The notes below the pieces were generated by a model. It saw nothing but the letters and a program-made list of their open reading frames with translations. It had not been told where the DNA came from and did no database searches. A DNA stretch of 64,000 nucleotides from Pseudomonadota bacterium (GTDB taxonomy: Bacteria > Pseudomonadota > Gammaproteobacteria > Burkholderiales > Burkholderiaceae_B): contig JAEXRL010000017.1 of the NCBI GenBank assembly GCA_023440825.1, forward strand, positions 41,700-105,699, given 5' to 3'. A program made the position numbers and the translations under genes. Below are positions 1-8,149 of the stretch, piece by piece (positions within the stretch are counted from its first letter, which is position 1; each line of letters opens with the position of its first letter).

Positions 1-641
1 CTGAGCTGCACAAGCCCAACGGCGTGTGTGTGTTAAGCATGGATGATATCGCTGAGCGTATCTGGCCATTACCAGTCAGTAAAATTAATGGCATTGGCCC
101 CAAGTCGCAACATAAGTTGCAGGCCTTACAGATACATTCCATTGGTGATTTAGCGGCGACGCCTGCCCATGTCTTGCAAGAGCACTTTGGTTTGCGCTAT
201 GCAGTCTGGCTCAGTCAAGTGGCGCAAGGGCACGATGACAGGCCTGTTAATACCTATTCTGAGCCCAAGTCCATCAGTAGGGAGACGACCTTTGAGCGTG
301 ACCTGCACGTACGCCATGACCGAACGCTGCTATCGGCAACGTTCCAGCGGCTGTGTGCCCAGCTTGAAGAGGACTTGCGCAAGAAAAACCTGTGTACTCA
401 AAATATAGGGATCAAGCTAAGGTTCGCTGATTTTCAGCAGGTGACGCGCGACAGCAGTTTATTGCAGCCCATTATTCTGGCCGGTGATATACATAAAGCG
501 GCGGGGCACAATTTAAAAAGGGTGCAATTTACGCAACGTATACGTTTACTAGGCGTGAAGGCCAGTGCCTTGCTGCCGCTTGATCAGTTGACGGCGCCGG
601 AGCAGCAACAGCTTAGCCTGTTGCCCGATGAGCCGGTGTAA
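1..641 (+). CDS. dinB: DNA polymerase IV, C-terminal part (5' truncated by window edge)
   Basis: This is the C-terminal part of a Y-family translesion polymerase; the reading frame is already open at base 3 (translated LHKPNG) and the start lies outside the window. Visible parts are the thumb helix-hairpin-helix (INGIGPKSQHKLQALQI, binds the DNA backbone), the linker, and the little-finger domain with the family phrase KSISRETTFERDL followed by the strand IGIKLRFADFQQVTRD. The catalytic palm with its Asp/Glu residues is not in the window. It is followed by a hairpin and T-run that look like its terminator. Identification rests on the little-finger sequence and is firm. Confidence 0.93.
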   Translation, partial: ELHKPNGVCVLSMDDIAERIWPLPVSKINGIGPKSQHKLQALQIHSIGDLAATPAHVLQEHFGLRYAVWLSQVAQGHDDRPVNTYSEPKSISRETTFERDLHVRHDRTLLSATFQRLCAQLEEDLRKKNLCTQNIGIKLRFADFQQVTRDSSLLQPIILAGDIHKAAGHNLKRVQFTQRIRLLGVKASALLPLDQLTAPEQQQLSLLPDEPV

Positions 642-732
642 AAGACAGACAGTCGTGTAAAAGGTACTGACACGGTTTATGATAGACCTAAACTGATAGA
701 GTGCGTGTTGCTGCGCTAAAATCTGACTATGC

Positions 733-760
733 CCAGCATTAGGCTGGTTTTTTTCTTTTT
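733..760 (+). terminator. Intrinsic terminator after dinB
   Basis: CCAGC and GCTGG form a short 5-bp stem around ATTAG, directly followed by a run of 13 bases that are T except for one C. The short stem is offset by the long T-run. It sits just before the argD start at 781. Confidence 0.6.
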
Positions 761-780
761 TATCATCAAGGTTTGCCGTT

Positions 781-1971
781 ATGGAATTTGATCGGGCCGG
801 TGTTCGAGCCTTAATGGAGATTACTCAGCGTCCGGAGCTGGTATTCGTGCGTGGACAAGGATCTTGGTTAGAGGATCACAACGGTAAACGCTATCTGGAT
901 ATGATCCAGGGCTGGGCCGTTAACTCGCTGGGTCATAGTCCCTTAAGTGTGGTGAAGGCGATGGCTGAGCAGTCTGCTACGCTGATGAATCCCTCTCCTG
1001 CTTTCTACAATCAGCCTTCCATCGACTTGGCCAAGCGCATCGTGGAGAACTCATGCTTTGACCGTGTGTTCTTTGCTAACAGCGGTGGTGAAGCAAACGA
1101 AGGCGCGATCAAGCTAGCTCGCAAGTGGGGGCAAATCCATAAGGGGGGCGCCTATAAAATCATCACGTTTAATCATAGTTTTCATGGTCGTACGCTAGCG
1201 ACGATGTCGGCTTCTGGTAAGCCCGGCTGGGATAGGCTCTTTGCCCCACAGGTAGAGGGTTTCCCCAAAGCTGAGTTGAATGATTTGGACTCCGTAGCCG
1301 CTCTGATCGATGACAGCACGGTGGCGATTATGCTAGAGCCTGTGCAGGGTGAGGCGGGTGTTATTCCGGCAACTAACGAGTTTATGCAAGGTTTGCGCGA
1401 GCTGGCAGATCAACACAAGATCTTGTTGATTGTGGACGAAGTACAAACCGGAATGGGCCGTACTGGTACCTTGTTTGCGTATGAGCATTCGGGCATTCGT
1501 CCAGACATCATGACCTTGGGTAAAGGTATTGGTGCTGGTGTGCCTTTGGCAGCTTTGTGTGCTCGTGAAGAGGTTTCCTGCTTCCAGCACGGTGATCAAG
1601 GGGGGACCTACAACGGTAACCCAGTGATGACAGCGGCGGGCGTGGCGGTTTTTGATGAGCTACTGGCTCCCGGATTTTTGGACGGTGTGAATGCACGTGC
1701 CCAGCAGTTATCGGAAGGCTTGTTGGCCATTAGCGATAAATGGGGCATGCAAGGTGAGCGCGGTACGGGCTTGTTACGCGCACTGATGCTGGATCAGGAT
1801 GACGGTCCAGCCTTGGTCAATGCGGCGCGTGACCGTGCGCCGGAAGGTTTGTTGCTCAATGCACCACGGGCTAATTTATTGCGATTTATGCCAGCCCTGA
1901 ATGTGAGCGCTGACGAAATAAACTTGCTGTTAGCGTGGCTCGATGAGTTGCTGACTCAAGAGCGCGGCTAA
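781..1971 (+). CDS. argD: Acetylornithine transaminase (class III PLP aminotransferase)
   Basis: This 396-residue protein matches the ArgD family over its full length. It would transfer the amino group between glutamate and N-acetylglutamate semialdehyde in arginine biosynthesis, in the cytoplasm. Visible motifs are the cofactor phosphate-binding NSGGEANEGAIK, the HSFHGRTLA segment, the Asp-containing LLIVDEVQTGMGRTG, and the Schiff-base lysine Lys248 in TLGKGIGAG. The N-terminus is slightly atypical and short. Related ornithine or succinylornithine aminotransferases cannot be excluded by sequence reading alone. It stands alone between dinB and the opposing modD, and ends at a terminator shared with modD's 3' end. 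Confidence 0.9.
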   Translation: MEFDRAGVRALMEITQRPELVFVRGQGSWLEDHNGKRYLDMIQGWAVNSLGHSPLSVVKAMAEQSATLMNPSPAFYNQPSIDLAKRIVENSCFDRVFFANSGGEANEGAIKLARKWGQIHKGGAYKIITFNHSFHGRTLATMSASGKPGWDRLFAPQVEGFPKAELNDLDSVAALIDDSTVAIMLEPVQGEAGVIPATNEFMQGLRELADQHKILLIVDEVQTGMGRTGTLFAYEHSGIRPDIMTLGKGIGAGVPLAALCAREEVSCFQHGDQGGTYNGNPVMTAAGVAVFDELLAPGFLDGVNARAQQLSEGLLAISDKWGMQGERGTGLLRALMLDQDDGPALVNAARDRAPEGLLLNAPRANLLRFMPALNVSADEINLLLAWLDELLTQERG

Positions 1972-1993
1972 GTAGCAGCAAGTGCAGTAAGCA

Positions 1994-2025
1994 AGACGAT
2001 GCCATTTTAGGCGTCGTCTTTTTTT
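1994..2025 (+). terminator. Intrinsic terminator of argD, overlapping the modD 3' end
   Basis: AGACGATGCC pairs with GGCGTCGTCT (10 bp, one G-T pair) and is followed by seven T residues. The minus-strand modD stop codon and last codons lie inside this hairpin, so the last residues of ModD (KKDDA) are written by the terminator's T-run and right arm. Confidence 0.75.
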
Positions 2026-2861
2026 ATGCGTACGCCGATATCTGCTGGGGCGGCATAATAAAGGCTGCTGGTCACCAGCGCATCCACACCGCTGCGAGCA
2101 TAGTCAGCGGCATTATCAGGGCGTATTCCTCCGGCTGCCAACAAACGGATATGCGGGTGAGTTTGACGCAAGGTTTTTACCCAGCGCTGCAACGCGTCGG
2201 CAGGTACTTTGTCAAATTGCAGTGCATCGGCACCCGCGTGAATGGCCGCTTGTGCGGCGTCCAGTGTGTCGACTTCAATGACAATGGTTTTTTCGCATAA
2301 CTCGCCTTGATGTTGCGCGAGCTGTTGTCCCAGATCATGCCATCCGTTTAATAAGGCTCTGTGCTGAGGAAATACCAGTACAGTTTCGCTTAGCCCCAGA
2401 CGATGAGGCATGGCACCTCCTGCCAGCGTTGCCTTGAGTGCTAGCTTGCGCAGCCCGGGGGCGTGCTTGCGCGTAGTGAGTACGGCCATGTTCGGGTTGT
2501 GCATCTTAACGGTATTGACTAAGGCCCGAGTTTGCGTGGCAATACCGCAGGCAAATTCAAGTAAGTTCTGCCCTACTTTCCAGGCTCGCAATAAGGCATG
2601 GGCGGGACCTGTACAGCGTAAAATTACGTGTCCTGCTTCGCACTGAGAGCCGCTGGGCAGATAACTGTCTACACTGCCTTGACAGCTTTGTACGACTCGC
2701 TGAACCTCTTCGCTCGCGGCAATGACATATGTGTCGCGTGCAATAAACTCCATTTGGCAGCGTTGTTGATGTAGCCCCAATACGTGACTGCTAAGGTCAA
2801 GCAGAGGGGCGTCTTCATTAATCCAGTTTTCAATTAGGCTTTGTTCAAAGAATACGGACAT
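2007..2861 (-). CDS. modD: ModD-like quinolinate phosphoribosyltransferase-fold protein
   Basis: At 284 residues this belongs to the nicotinate-nucleotide pyrophosphorylase (NadC) superfamily. The N-terminal phrase INEDAPLLDLSSHVLGL and the KMHNPNMAVLTTRKHAPGLRKLALKA segment resemble ModD, a NadC paralogue usually found in molybdate-transport operons, more than NadC itself. The C-terminal half carries the TIM-barrel phrases TIVIEVDTLDAAQ, ALQFDKV and LLAAGGIRPDNAADYA. Its biochemical role in molybdenum metabolism is not established in the family. No modABC genes are next to it, so here it is an orphan. NadC itself is the main alternative call. Confidence 0.78.
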   Translation of the reverse strand: MSVFFEQSLIENWINEDAPLLDLSSHVLGLHQQRCQMEFIARDTYVIAASEEVQRVVQSCQGSVDSYLPSGSQCEAGHVILRCTGPAHALLRAWKVGQNLLEFACGIATQTRALVNTVKMHNPNMAVLTTRKHAPGLRKLALKATLAGGAMPHRLGLSETVLVFPQHRALLNGWHDLGQQLAQHQGELCEKTIVIEVDTLDAAQAAIHAGADALQFDKVPADALQRWVKTLRQTHPHIRLLAAGGIRPDNAADYARSGVDALVTSSLYYAAPADIGVRIKKDDA

Positions 2862-2967
2862 GGCAGCGTTTTAGCTAAGGTTAAAAAAGCATTATGTACC
2901 TGAGTATATAGGGCTTGAGCTAAAAATGCGCAGGCGAGGGTTACCGGCGTAGGCATACATCAGAAGT

Positions 2968-3004
2968 AAAAAACTCCCCGCTAGTCAGAAACGTAGCGGG
3001 GAGT
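2968..3004 (-). terminator. Intrinsic terminator of glcB
   Basis: A perfect 11-bp stem, ACTCCCCGCTA with TAGCGGGGAGT, surrounds a 10-base loop. On the minus strand it is followed by a T-run (read as A residues 2968-2973 on the plus strand). It lies 46 bases past the glcB stop codon. Confidence 0.85.
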
Positions 3005-3049
3005 GTAGTGCGGTGAAAAGCTAAGGGCCTAGACCCTATCGCCTAGCGT

Positions 3050-5209
3050 TTAGTGCGCTTTAACCGTTAGGCGCCATTGGTGCAGCAAGGGCTCGGTGTA
3101 GCCATTGGGTTGCTCCAGTGCTTTGAACACCAGGTCAGCCGCCGCTTTATACGCTTCGGATGTGTCCCAGTTGCCCGCCATGTTTTTGTACAAAGGATCG
3201 CCAGCGTTTTGCTGATCAACGATACCAGCCATGCGGTGTAGACTGGCTTGAACCTGTTCACGGCTCACTACACCATGCAATAACCAGTTAGCGATATGCT
3301 GACTGGAAATACGCAGTGTGGCACGGTCTTCCATTAGCCCTACATCGTGAATATCAGGCACTTTGGAACACCCTACACCTTGGTCGATCCAGCGCACTAC
3401 ATAACCCAGGATGCCTTGTGCGTTGTTATCCAGTTCTTGCTGGATTTGCTCTGCTGTCCACTCGGGCTTGGTGACCACAGGGATAGTCAGGATATCGTCA
3501 AGCAGACTGAGGTTCTGACCTTGTAGACCAGCTTGTACTGCCTTCACGTCGACTTGGTGATAGTGCAGAGCATGCAATGTCGCGGCAGTGGGTGAAGGTA
3601 CCCATGCGGTATTACCACCGGCCTCTAGGTGAGCAATTTTTTGCTCTAGCATTTCGGCCATCAGATCGGGCATTGCCCACATGCCTTTACCAATTTGCGC
3701 GCGTCCTTTTAGGCCACATTGCAGACCAACCTGAACGTTATTGCGCTCGTAGGCAGGTAGCCAAGGCAGGTTTTTCATGTCGCCTTTGCGCACGACGGGA
3801 CCGGCGTGCATACATGTGTGGATTTCGTCGCCAGTACGATCTAAAAAGCCGGTGTTAATAAACACGACGCGTTCTAGAGCTTGAGCAATACACGCTTTCA
3901 GGTTGACACTGGTACGGCGCTCTTCGTCCATAATGCCCAGCTTAACGGTATTAGCAGGCAGACCAAGAACCTCTTCCACACGTGTAAAGGCTTCGTTGGC
4001 AAACGCCACTTCGGCTGGACCGTGCATTTTAGGCTTAACGATGTAGATGGAGCCTGTGCGAGAGTTCTTTTTCAGGCTCAGGTCACGCATGGCAATCAGC
4101 GTGGTGAGCATAGCATCGAGCAGACCTTCTGGAATTTCCAGACCATTCTCGTCCAAGATGGCTGGGTTGGTCATGAGGTGGCCAACGTTACGCACAAACA
4201 TCATGGAGCGACCAGGCAAGACTTGTTCCTGACCGTCAAGACCAGTGTATTTTCTGTCTTCGTTCAGGCGACGGACAAAGGACTTCTCGCCTTTTACGAT
4301 GGTTTCTTCGAGCTCACCGGTGATGAGTCCTAGCCAGTTGCGGTAGGCCAGTACTTTATCGTCTGCATCTACGGCGGCTACGGAGTCTTCGCAATCCATG
4401 ATGGTGGTCAGGGCAGACTCAAGTAGAACGTCTTTGACACCGGCTGCATCGGTTTTACCGATAGGGCTGTTCGGGTCGATTTGTAATTCAAAACGCAGAC
4501 CGTTGTGGTTGAATACGATAGCCTCAGGCGCATCGGGCTGACCACGGTAGCCGATAAGTAGGCTGGGGTCTTGCAAGGAGGCACTCGTACCGTCGTCCAG
4601 TAACACCTGCAATGCACCGTCTACGATGGTGTAGGACGTTGCTTGTGTGTGCGATCCAGCGTTAAGGGGCAGTGTGTCGTCCAGGAACTGACGCGCGAAA
4701 GCAATAACTTTGGCGCCACGTACCGGATTGTAGGCACCACCACGTTCTGCACCGCCTTCATCTGAGATGGCATTAGTGCCGTACAGAGCATCGTACAGGC
4801 TGCCCCAACGTGCGTTGACGGCGTTAAGCGCATAGCGTGCGTTCATGACGGGCACGACAAGCTGCGGGCCGCCTTGTTCGGTGATTTCAGTGTCGACCTT
4901 GGTGGTGTTGACGGTGGCAGATGCCGGCTCGTCGACCAGATAGCCAATGCTACGCAGGAAGCCTTTATACGCCTCCATGTCTGCAATAGGGCCGGGGTTG
5001 CTACGGTGCCATTGATCCAGTTCGACCTGTAAGCGATCACGCTCGGCCAGCAGGGCGCGATTTTTCGGGGCTAGGTCATGTACCAGTTTGTCGAAGCCAG
5101 TCCAGAAGGACTCGGAGGAAACACCTGTTCCGGGGAGGGCTTCTTGTTCGATGAACTGATGAAGCACCTCGGCGACTTGCAATCGCTGGCAGGAGATTCT
5201 GTTAGTCAT
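3050..5209 (-). CDS. glcB: Malate synthase G
   Basis: The protein is 719 residues, close to the usual length of the G isoform (about 720). It condenses glyoxylate with acetyl-CoA to malate in the cytoplasm. Recognisable parts are the N-terminal helical clasp, the TTIMDCEDSVAAVDADDK strand with acidic metal ligands, the SIYIVKPKMHGPAEVAFANE segment with the catalytic arginine region nearby, LGIMDEERRTSVNLKACI, and FINTGFLDRTGDEIHT. It is monocistronic, with its own terminator and a 317-bp upstream gap. It would consume glyoxylate from glycolate-type substrates or the glyoxylate bypass, which the aceK gene near 50 kb also touches. Confidence 0.97.
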   Translation of the reverse strand: MTNRISCQRLQVAEVLHQFIEQEALPGTGVSSESFWTGFDKLVHDLAPKNRALLAERDRLQVELDQWHRSNPGPIADMEAYKGFLRSIGYLVDEPASATVNTTKVDTEITEQGGPQLVVPVMNARYALNAVNARWGSLYDALYGTNAISDEGGAERGGAYNPVRGAKVIAFARQFLDDTLPLNAGSHTQATSYTIVDGALQVLLDDGTSASLQDPSLLIGYRGQPDAPEAIVFNHNGLRFELQIDPNSPIGKTDAAGVKDVLLESALTTIMDCEDSVAAVDADDKVLAYRNWLGLITGELEETIVKGEKSFVRRLNEDRKYTGLDGQEQVLPGRSMMFVRNVGHLMTNPAILDENGLEIPEGLLDAMLTTLIAMRDLSLKKNSRTGSIYIVKPKMHGPAEVAFANEAFTRVEEVLGLPANTVKLGIMDEERRTSVNLKACIAQALERVVFINTGFLDRTGDEIHTCMHAGPVVRKGDMKNLPWLPAYERNNVQVGLQCGLKGRAQIGKGMWAMPDLMAEMLEQKIAHLEAGGNTAWVPSPTAATLHALHYHQVDVKAVQAGLQGQNLSLLDDILTIPVVTKPEWTAEQIQQELDNNAQGILGYVVRWIDQGVGCSKVPDIHDVGLMEDRATLRISSQHIANWLLHGVVSREQVQASLHRMAGIVDQQNAGDPLYKNMAGNWDTSEAYKAAADLVFKALEQPNGYTEPLLHQWRLTVKAH

Positions 5210-5526
5210 GGTTACCCTTGCTGAAAGTTAAAAAATGGGAAACAGCGACACAGGGGCCAAGACAGTATGAATACACTGAGCGCAAGGCGCGCTCTGTCGC
5301 TGTTTGCGCTCGGGGTACGGGATATTGTTTTGGTATAGCCAACATAATCTGTTGAGCTAAGGTAGAAAATCATCAATAAAACAATGAGCGCGTACGAAGA
5401 CCGAGCTGCTTATCTCTTCATTATGAAGTAGACAGAGAAACAACACCGTATACTTTTAATAGTAAGTATACATACTTTTAGTATCTAGTGTTTTAGCAAG
5501 GTCTTGTATAAGACATATGACGCCGC
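5210..5526. promoter_or_regulatory. glcB upstream region with 9-bp direct repeats
   Basis: This is the only gap over 300 bases. It holds no convincing ORF and separates the glcB start from the 3' end of the AEC permease gene. ATACTTTTA occurs at 5450-5458 and again at 5472-5480, exactly 22 bp apart (two helical turns), with GTATAC at 5448-5453 and 5466-5471 between and around them. The cluster is AT-rich and sits about 240-280 bp upstream of the glcB start. It could be an operator for a dimeric or tetrameric regulator of glcB; no regulator gene is adjacent. The function is inferred. Confidence 0.4.
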
Positions 5527-6495
5527 TTACAGCCATTTCACCACGATAGAGACGGTCAAAATTGACACCAAGGTCGAGTATAAAATTGCCTTAGATACAA
5601 CAGCCGCCTCGCGGTTATATAAGGTAGCCAGCATAAAAGGACCTGTTCCTATGGGTAAGGCCGCCAGTAAAATCGCAATTTTTCCCCACATGGGTTCCAT
5701 GTCGAACACCCACAATACAAGTATGGCGGTCACGATAGGATGCACAATTAGCTTGAGCGCCAGAATCCGCCCCAATGTGACCGATGGGACTTTGCCAGTT
5801 TGTTGTGGCTGAGCGAGAAACAAACCTATACAGACCAATGCACAGGGGCTGGCCGCCATACCCAGTAGTTCAGCCGTACGATCAACGCTAGACGGTAGAC
5901 TCATTCCGCTCAGGGCAAAGAGCCCACCTAGTAAGGGAGCGATGAGTAAGGGGTTTTTGAATAAGGAGCGCCCTACGGTATGCGCGGTTTTCCAAATAGA
6001 GCCTTGTTGACTGCGTGAAAACTCCATAATGGCCAGAGTGCAGGCAAACAGCAAACAGGCGGTCATGAGAATGGCTAGCGCAACAGCCGGTACACTTTCT
6101 GGGCCGAATAGCATCAGGCATAAAGGCAGCCCCATATAGCCCGAGTTGGCGTAGGAAGCGCTTAGGGCCTCAACGGCTATGTCGCCGATATTTTTGTGTG
6201 TGCGCTTGGCGGCTAACCAAGCCAGACCATAAATAATTGCAATGCCCAGCATGGAGGCTAAAAAATAACCATGCTGACTCGCTTGTTCAGGGGTAATGCT
6301 GGCCATAGAGCGAAACAGCACTGCAGGTAAAGCGAGGTACACCACAAAGCGGTTGAGTGAGTCGATAGCGTGCTGGCCTAGCACGCCCATGCGAGCAACA
6401 CCAAAACCAAGAAATATCAGGGCGAAAACGGGGAATACGGCGTTCAGAGTTTGGTTCACGAGCGGGGCTGGCGCGGTAAAGGGTTGATAAGGCAC
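5527..6495 (-). CDS. AEC (auxin efflux carrier) family permease
   Basis: This 322-residue integral membrane protein has about ten hydrophobic segments arranged as two five-helix halves, as in the AEC family. It starts with a FPVFALIFLGFGVARMG helix and carries the conserved SGYMGLPL and NPLLIAPLLGGL phrases. Bacterial members export or take up small carboxylates such as malate or malonate; the substrate here is unknown. The start used is a GTG at 6495 without a clear ribosome-binding site, so the N-terminus may be a few residues off. It lies upstream of glcB on the same strand but 317 bp away, so co-transcription is uncertain. Confidence 0.85.
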   Translation of the reverse strand: MPYQPFTAPAPLVNQTLNAVFPVFALIFLGFGVARMGVLGQHAIDSLNRFVVYLALPAVLFRSMASITPEQASQHGYFLASMLGIAIIYGLAWLAAKRTHKNIGDIAVEALSASYANSGYMGLPLCLMLFGPESVPAVALAILMTACLLFACTLAIMEFSRSQQGSIWKTAHTVGRSLFKNPLLIAPLLGGLFALSGMSLPSSVDRTAELLGMAASPCALVCIGLFLAQPQQTGKVPSVTLGRILALKLIVHPIVTAILVLWVFDMEPMWGKIAILLAALPIGTGPFMLATLYNREAAVVSKAILYSTLVSILTVSIVVKWL

Positions 6496-6639
6496 ACATA
6501 GAATTAAGGTGCAGCCTTATTTGGGAAGCATGGACAGCACAAGCTTACCGTAAGTGTCAGTTTATCGGTACAGGTGAATACATATTGTCGTATGGCGTGC
6601 GTAAAATGAGATTAACCATTGTTTACACGGAATTAGTGC

Positions 6640-8142
6640 ATGTTTGAATTTTCTAGCTCTACACGTACCGTTAATCAGCCCGATGCCATACCATTTCAAG
6701 GCTATATGGATGCATCTGCAGCAGTGGCTCAGCTAGTCAGTATCTACGATCGTAATATCCGTTATTTGCGTGAGGCTTTTGCCCAATGTGTGGCGCATGG
6801 CTATCCCCAGGGGCAGCGCTTCCGTGCCTGCTATCCTGCCATACGGATCGCGGTGGACACGTATCAGGAGGTGGATAGTCGTTTGTCATATGGGCACGTG
6901 GTCGAACCTGGTCAATATATGACCACCGTGACCTCGCCTACCCTGTATTACGATTATTTTCATGAGCAAATTGATCTGCTCTTACGCAACCATGGCGTGC
7001 CGGTTGAAATTGGTGAGTCGGACGTACCTATCCCTTTGCACTTTGCCCTGATTAGCGATAATCAGCCTGGTGTGGGTACGCTGCCTGAGTCGCCCGGCGA
7101 TACCTTACGTGATCATTTTGACGTGCCTGATCTAGCCGTGATGGACGATGCCATCGTGAATGGAACCTGGGAGCGCAAAGGCAATGAGCCCTTACCGCTA
7201 GCGCCTTTTTCAGCGCCTAGAGTCGATTACTCCTTGTACCGTTTACAGCATTACACAGCAACTCGCCCTGAGCATTTTCAGAACTTTGTCCTGTTCACCA
7301 ACTACCAGTTTTATGTTGATGAGTTTTGTCAGTGGGCGCGCGATGTGTTGGCCGATAACCAGCAGGGCTATATTGATCTGGTAGAGCCAGGCAACATTAT
7401 CACTCCGGCCGGTCCGCAAGCGGTGACACAGGGGGCTCCTTTAGCCCGTGCTCCGCAAATGCCCTCCTATCACTTACGGCGTGATAATCGTAGTGGTATT
7501 ACGCTGATCAATATTGGAGTAGGCCCGTCTAATGCTAAAACCATTACCGATCACGTAGCGGTCTTACGCCCCTCTGCGTGGTTGATGTTGGGGCACTGTG
7601 CAGGTTTGCGTACCACGCAGCGCTTGGGCGATTATGTACTTGCTCACGGTTATGTGCGTCAGGATCATGTGCTGGATGCTGATCTGCCTACGTGGGTACC
7701 TGTGCCGCCATTAGCAGAAATTCAGGTAGCGCTGGAACAGGCCGTAGCGCAAGTTGCCGGACTGAATGGGTGGGACCTGAAACGTATCATGCGCACCGGT
7801 ACCGTGGCGTCGATTGATAATCGCAACTGGGAGCTGCGGGATCATCATGAGCCGGTGCGTCGTTTGTCACAGTCGCGAGCCATTGCTCTGGATATGGAGT
7901 CAGCCACCATTGCGGCGAATGGTTTTCGATTCCGTGTACCATATGGCACGCTTTTATGCGTGTCCGACAAACCCTTGCACGGAGAATTGAAACTACCGGG
8001 CATGGCTAGCGACTTTTACAGCAAGCAAGTGGGGCAGCATTTGCACATTGGCATACGCGCGCTCGAATTACTGCGCGATATGCCTCGTGAGCGGCTCCAC
8101 TCCCGTAAATTACGTAGCTTTTTGGAAACGGCGTTTCAGTAG
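6640..8142 (+). CDS. amn: AMP nucleosidase
   Basis: This 500-residue protein hydrolyses AMP to adenine and ribose 5-phosphate. The N-terminal domain matches the AMP nucleosidase-specific domain (YPAIRIAVDTYQEVDSRLSYGHVVEPG). The C-terminal half is a purine nucleoside phosphorylase-like fold with INIGVGPSNAKTITDHVAVL, MLGHCAGLR, ALDMESATIAANGFRFRVPYGTLLCVSDKPLHGE (GTLLCVSDKP and DMESA being typical) and MASDFYSKQV. Length fits the family (about 485). It converges on the acyl-CoA ligase gene with only seven bases between the stops. Confidence 0.95.
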   Translation: MFEFSSSTRTVNQPDAIPFQGYMDASAAVAQLVSIYDRNIRYLREAFAQCVAHGYPQGQRFRACYPAIRIAVDTYQEVDSRLSYGHVVEPGQYMTTVTSPTLYYDYFHEQIDLLLRNHGVPVEIGESDVPIPLHFALISDNQPGVGTLPESPGDTLRDHFDVPDLAVMDDAIVNGTWERKGNEPLPLAPFSAPRVDYSLYRLQHYTATRPEHFQNFVLFTNYQFYVDEFCQWARDVLADNQQGYIDLVEPGNIITPAGPQAVTQGAPLARAPQMPSYHLRRDNRSGITLINIGVGPSNAKTITDHVAVLRPSAWLMLGHCAGLRTTQRLGDYVLAHGYVRQDHVLDADLPTWVPVPPLAEIQVALEQAVAQVAGLNGWDLKRIMRTGTVASIDNRNWELRDHHEPVRRLSQSRAIALDMESATIAANGFRFRVPYGTLLCVSDKPLHGELKLPGMASDFYSKQVGQHLHIGIRALELLRDMPRERLHSRKLRSFLETAFQ

Positions 8143-8149
8143 AGTTCTT

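Noticed and set aside
3881..4333. 150-codon open frame opposite glcB
   Set aside because: It is antisense to a strongly conserved part of malate synthase G and has no family signature; it is a codon-bias shadow.
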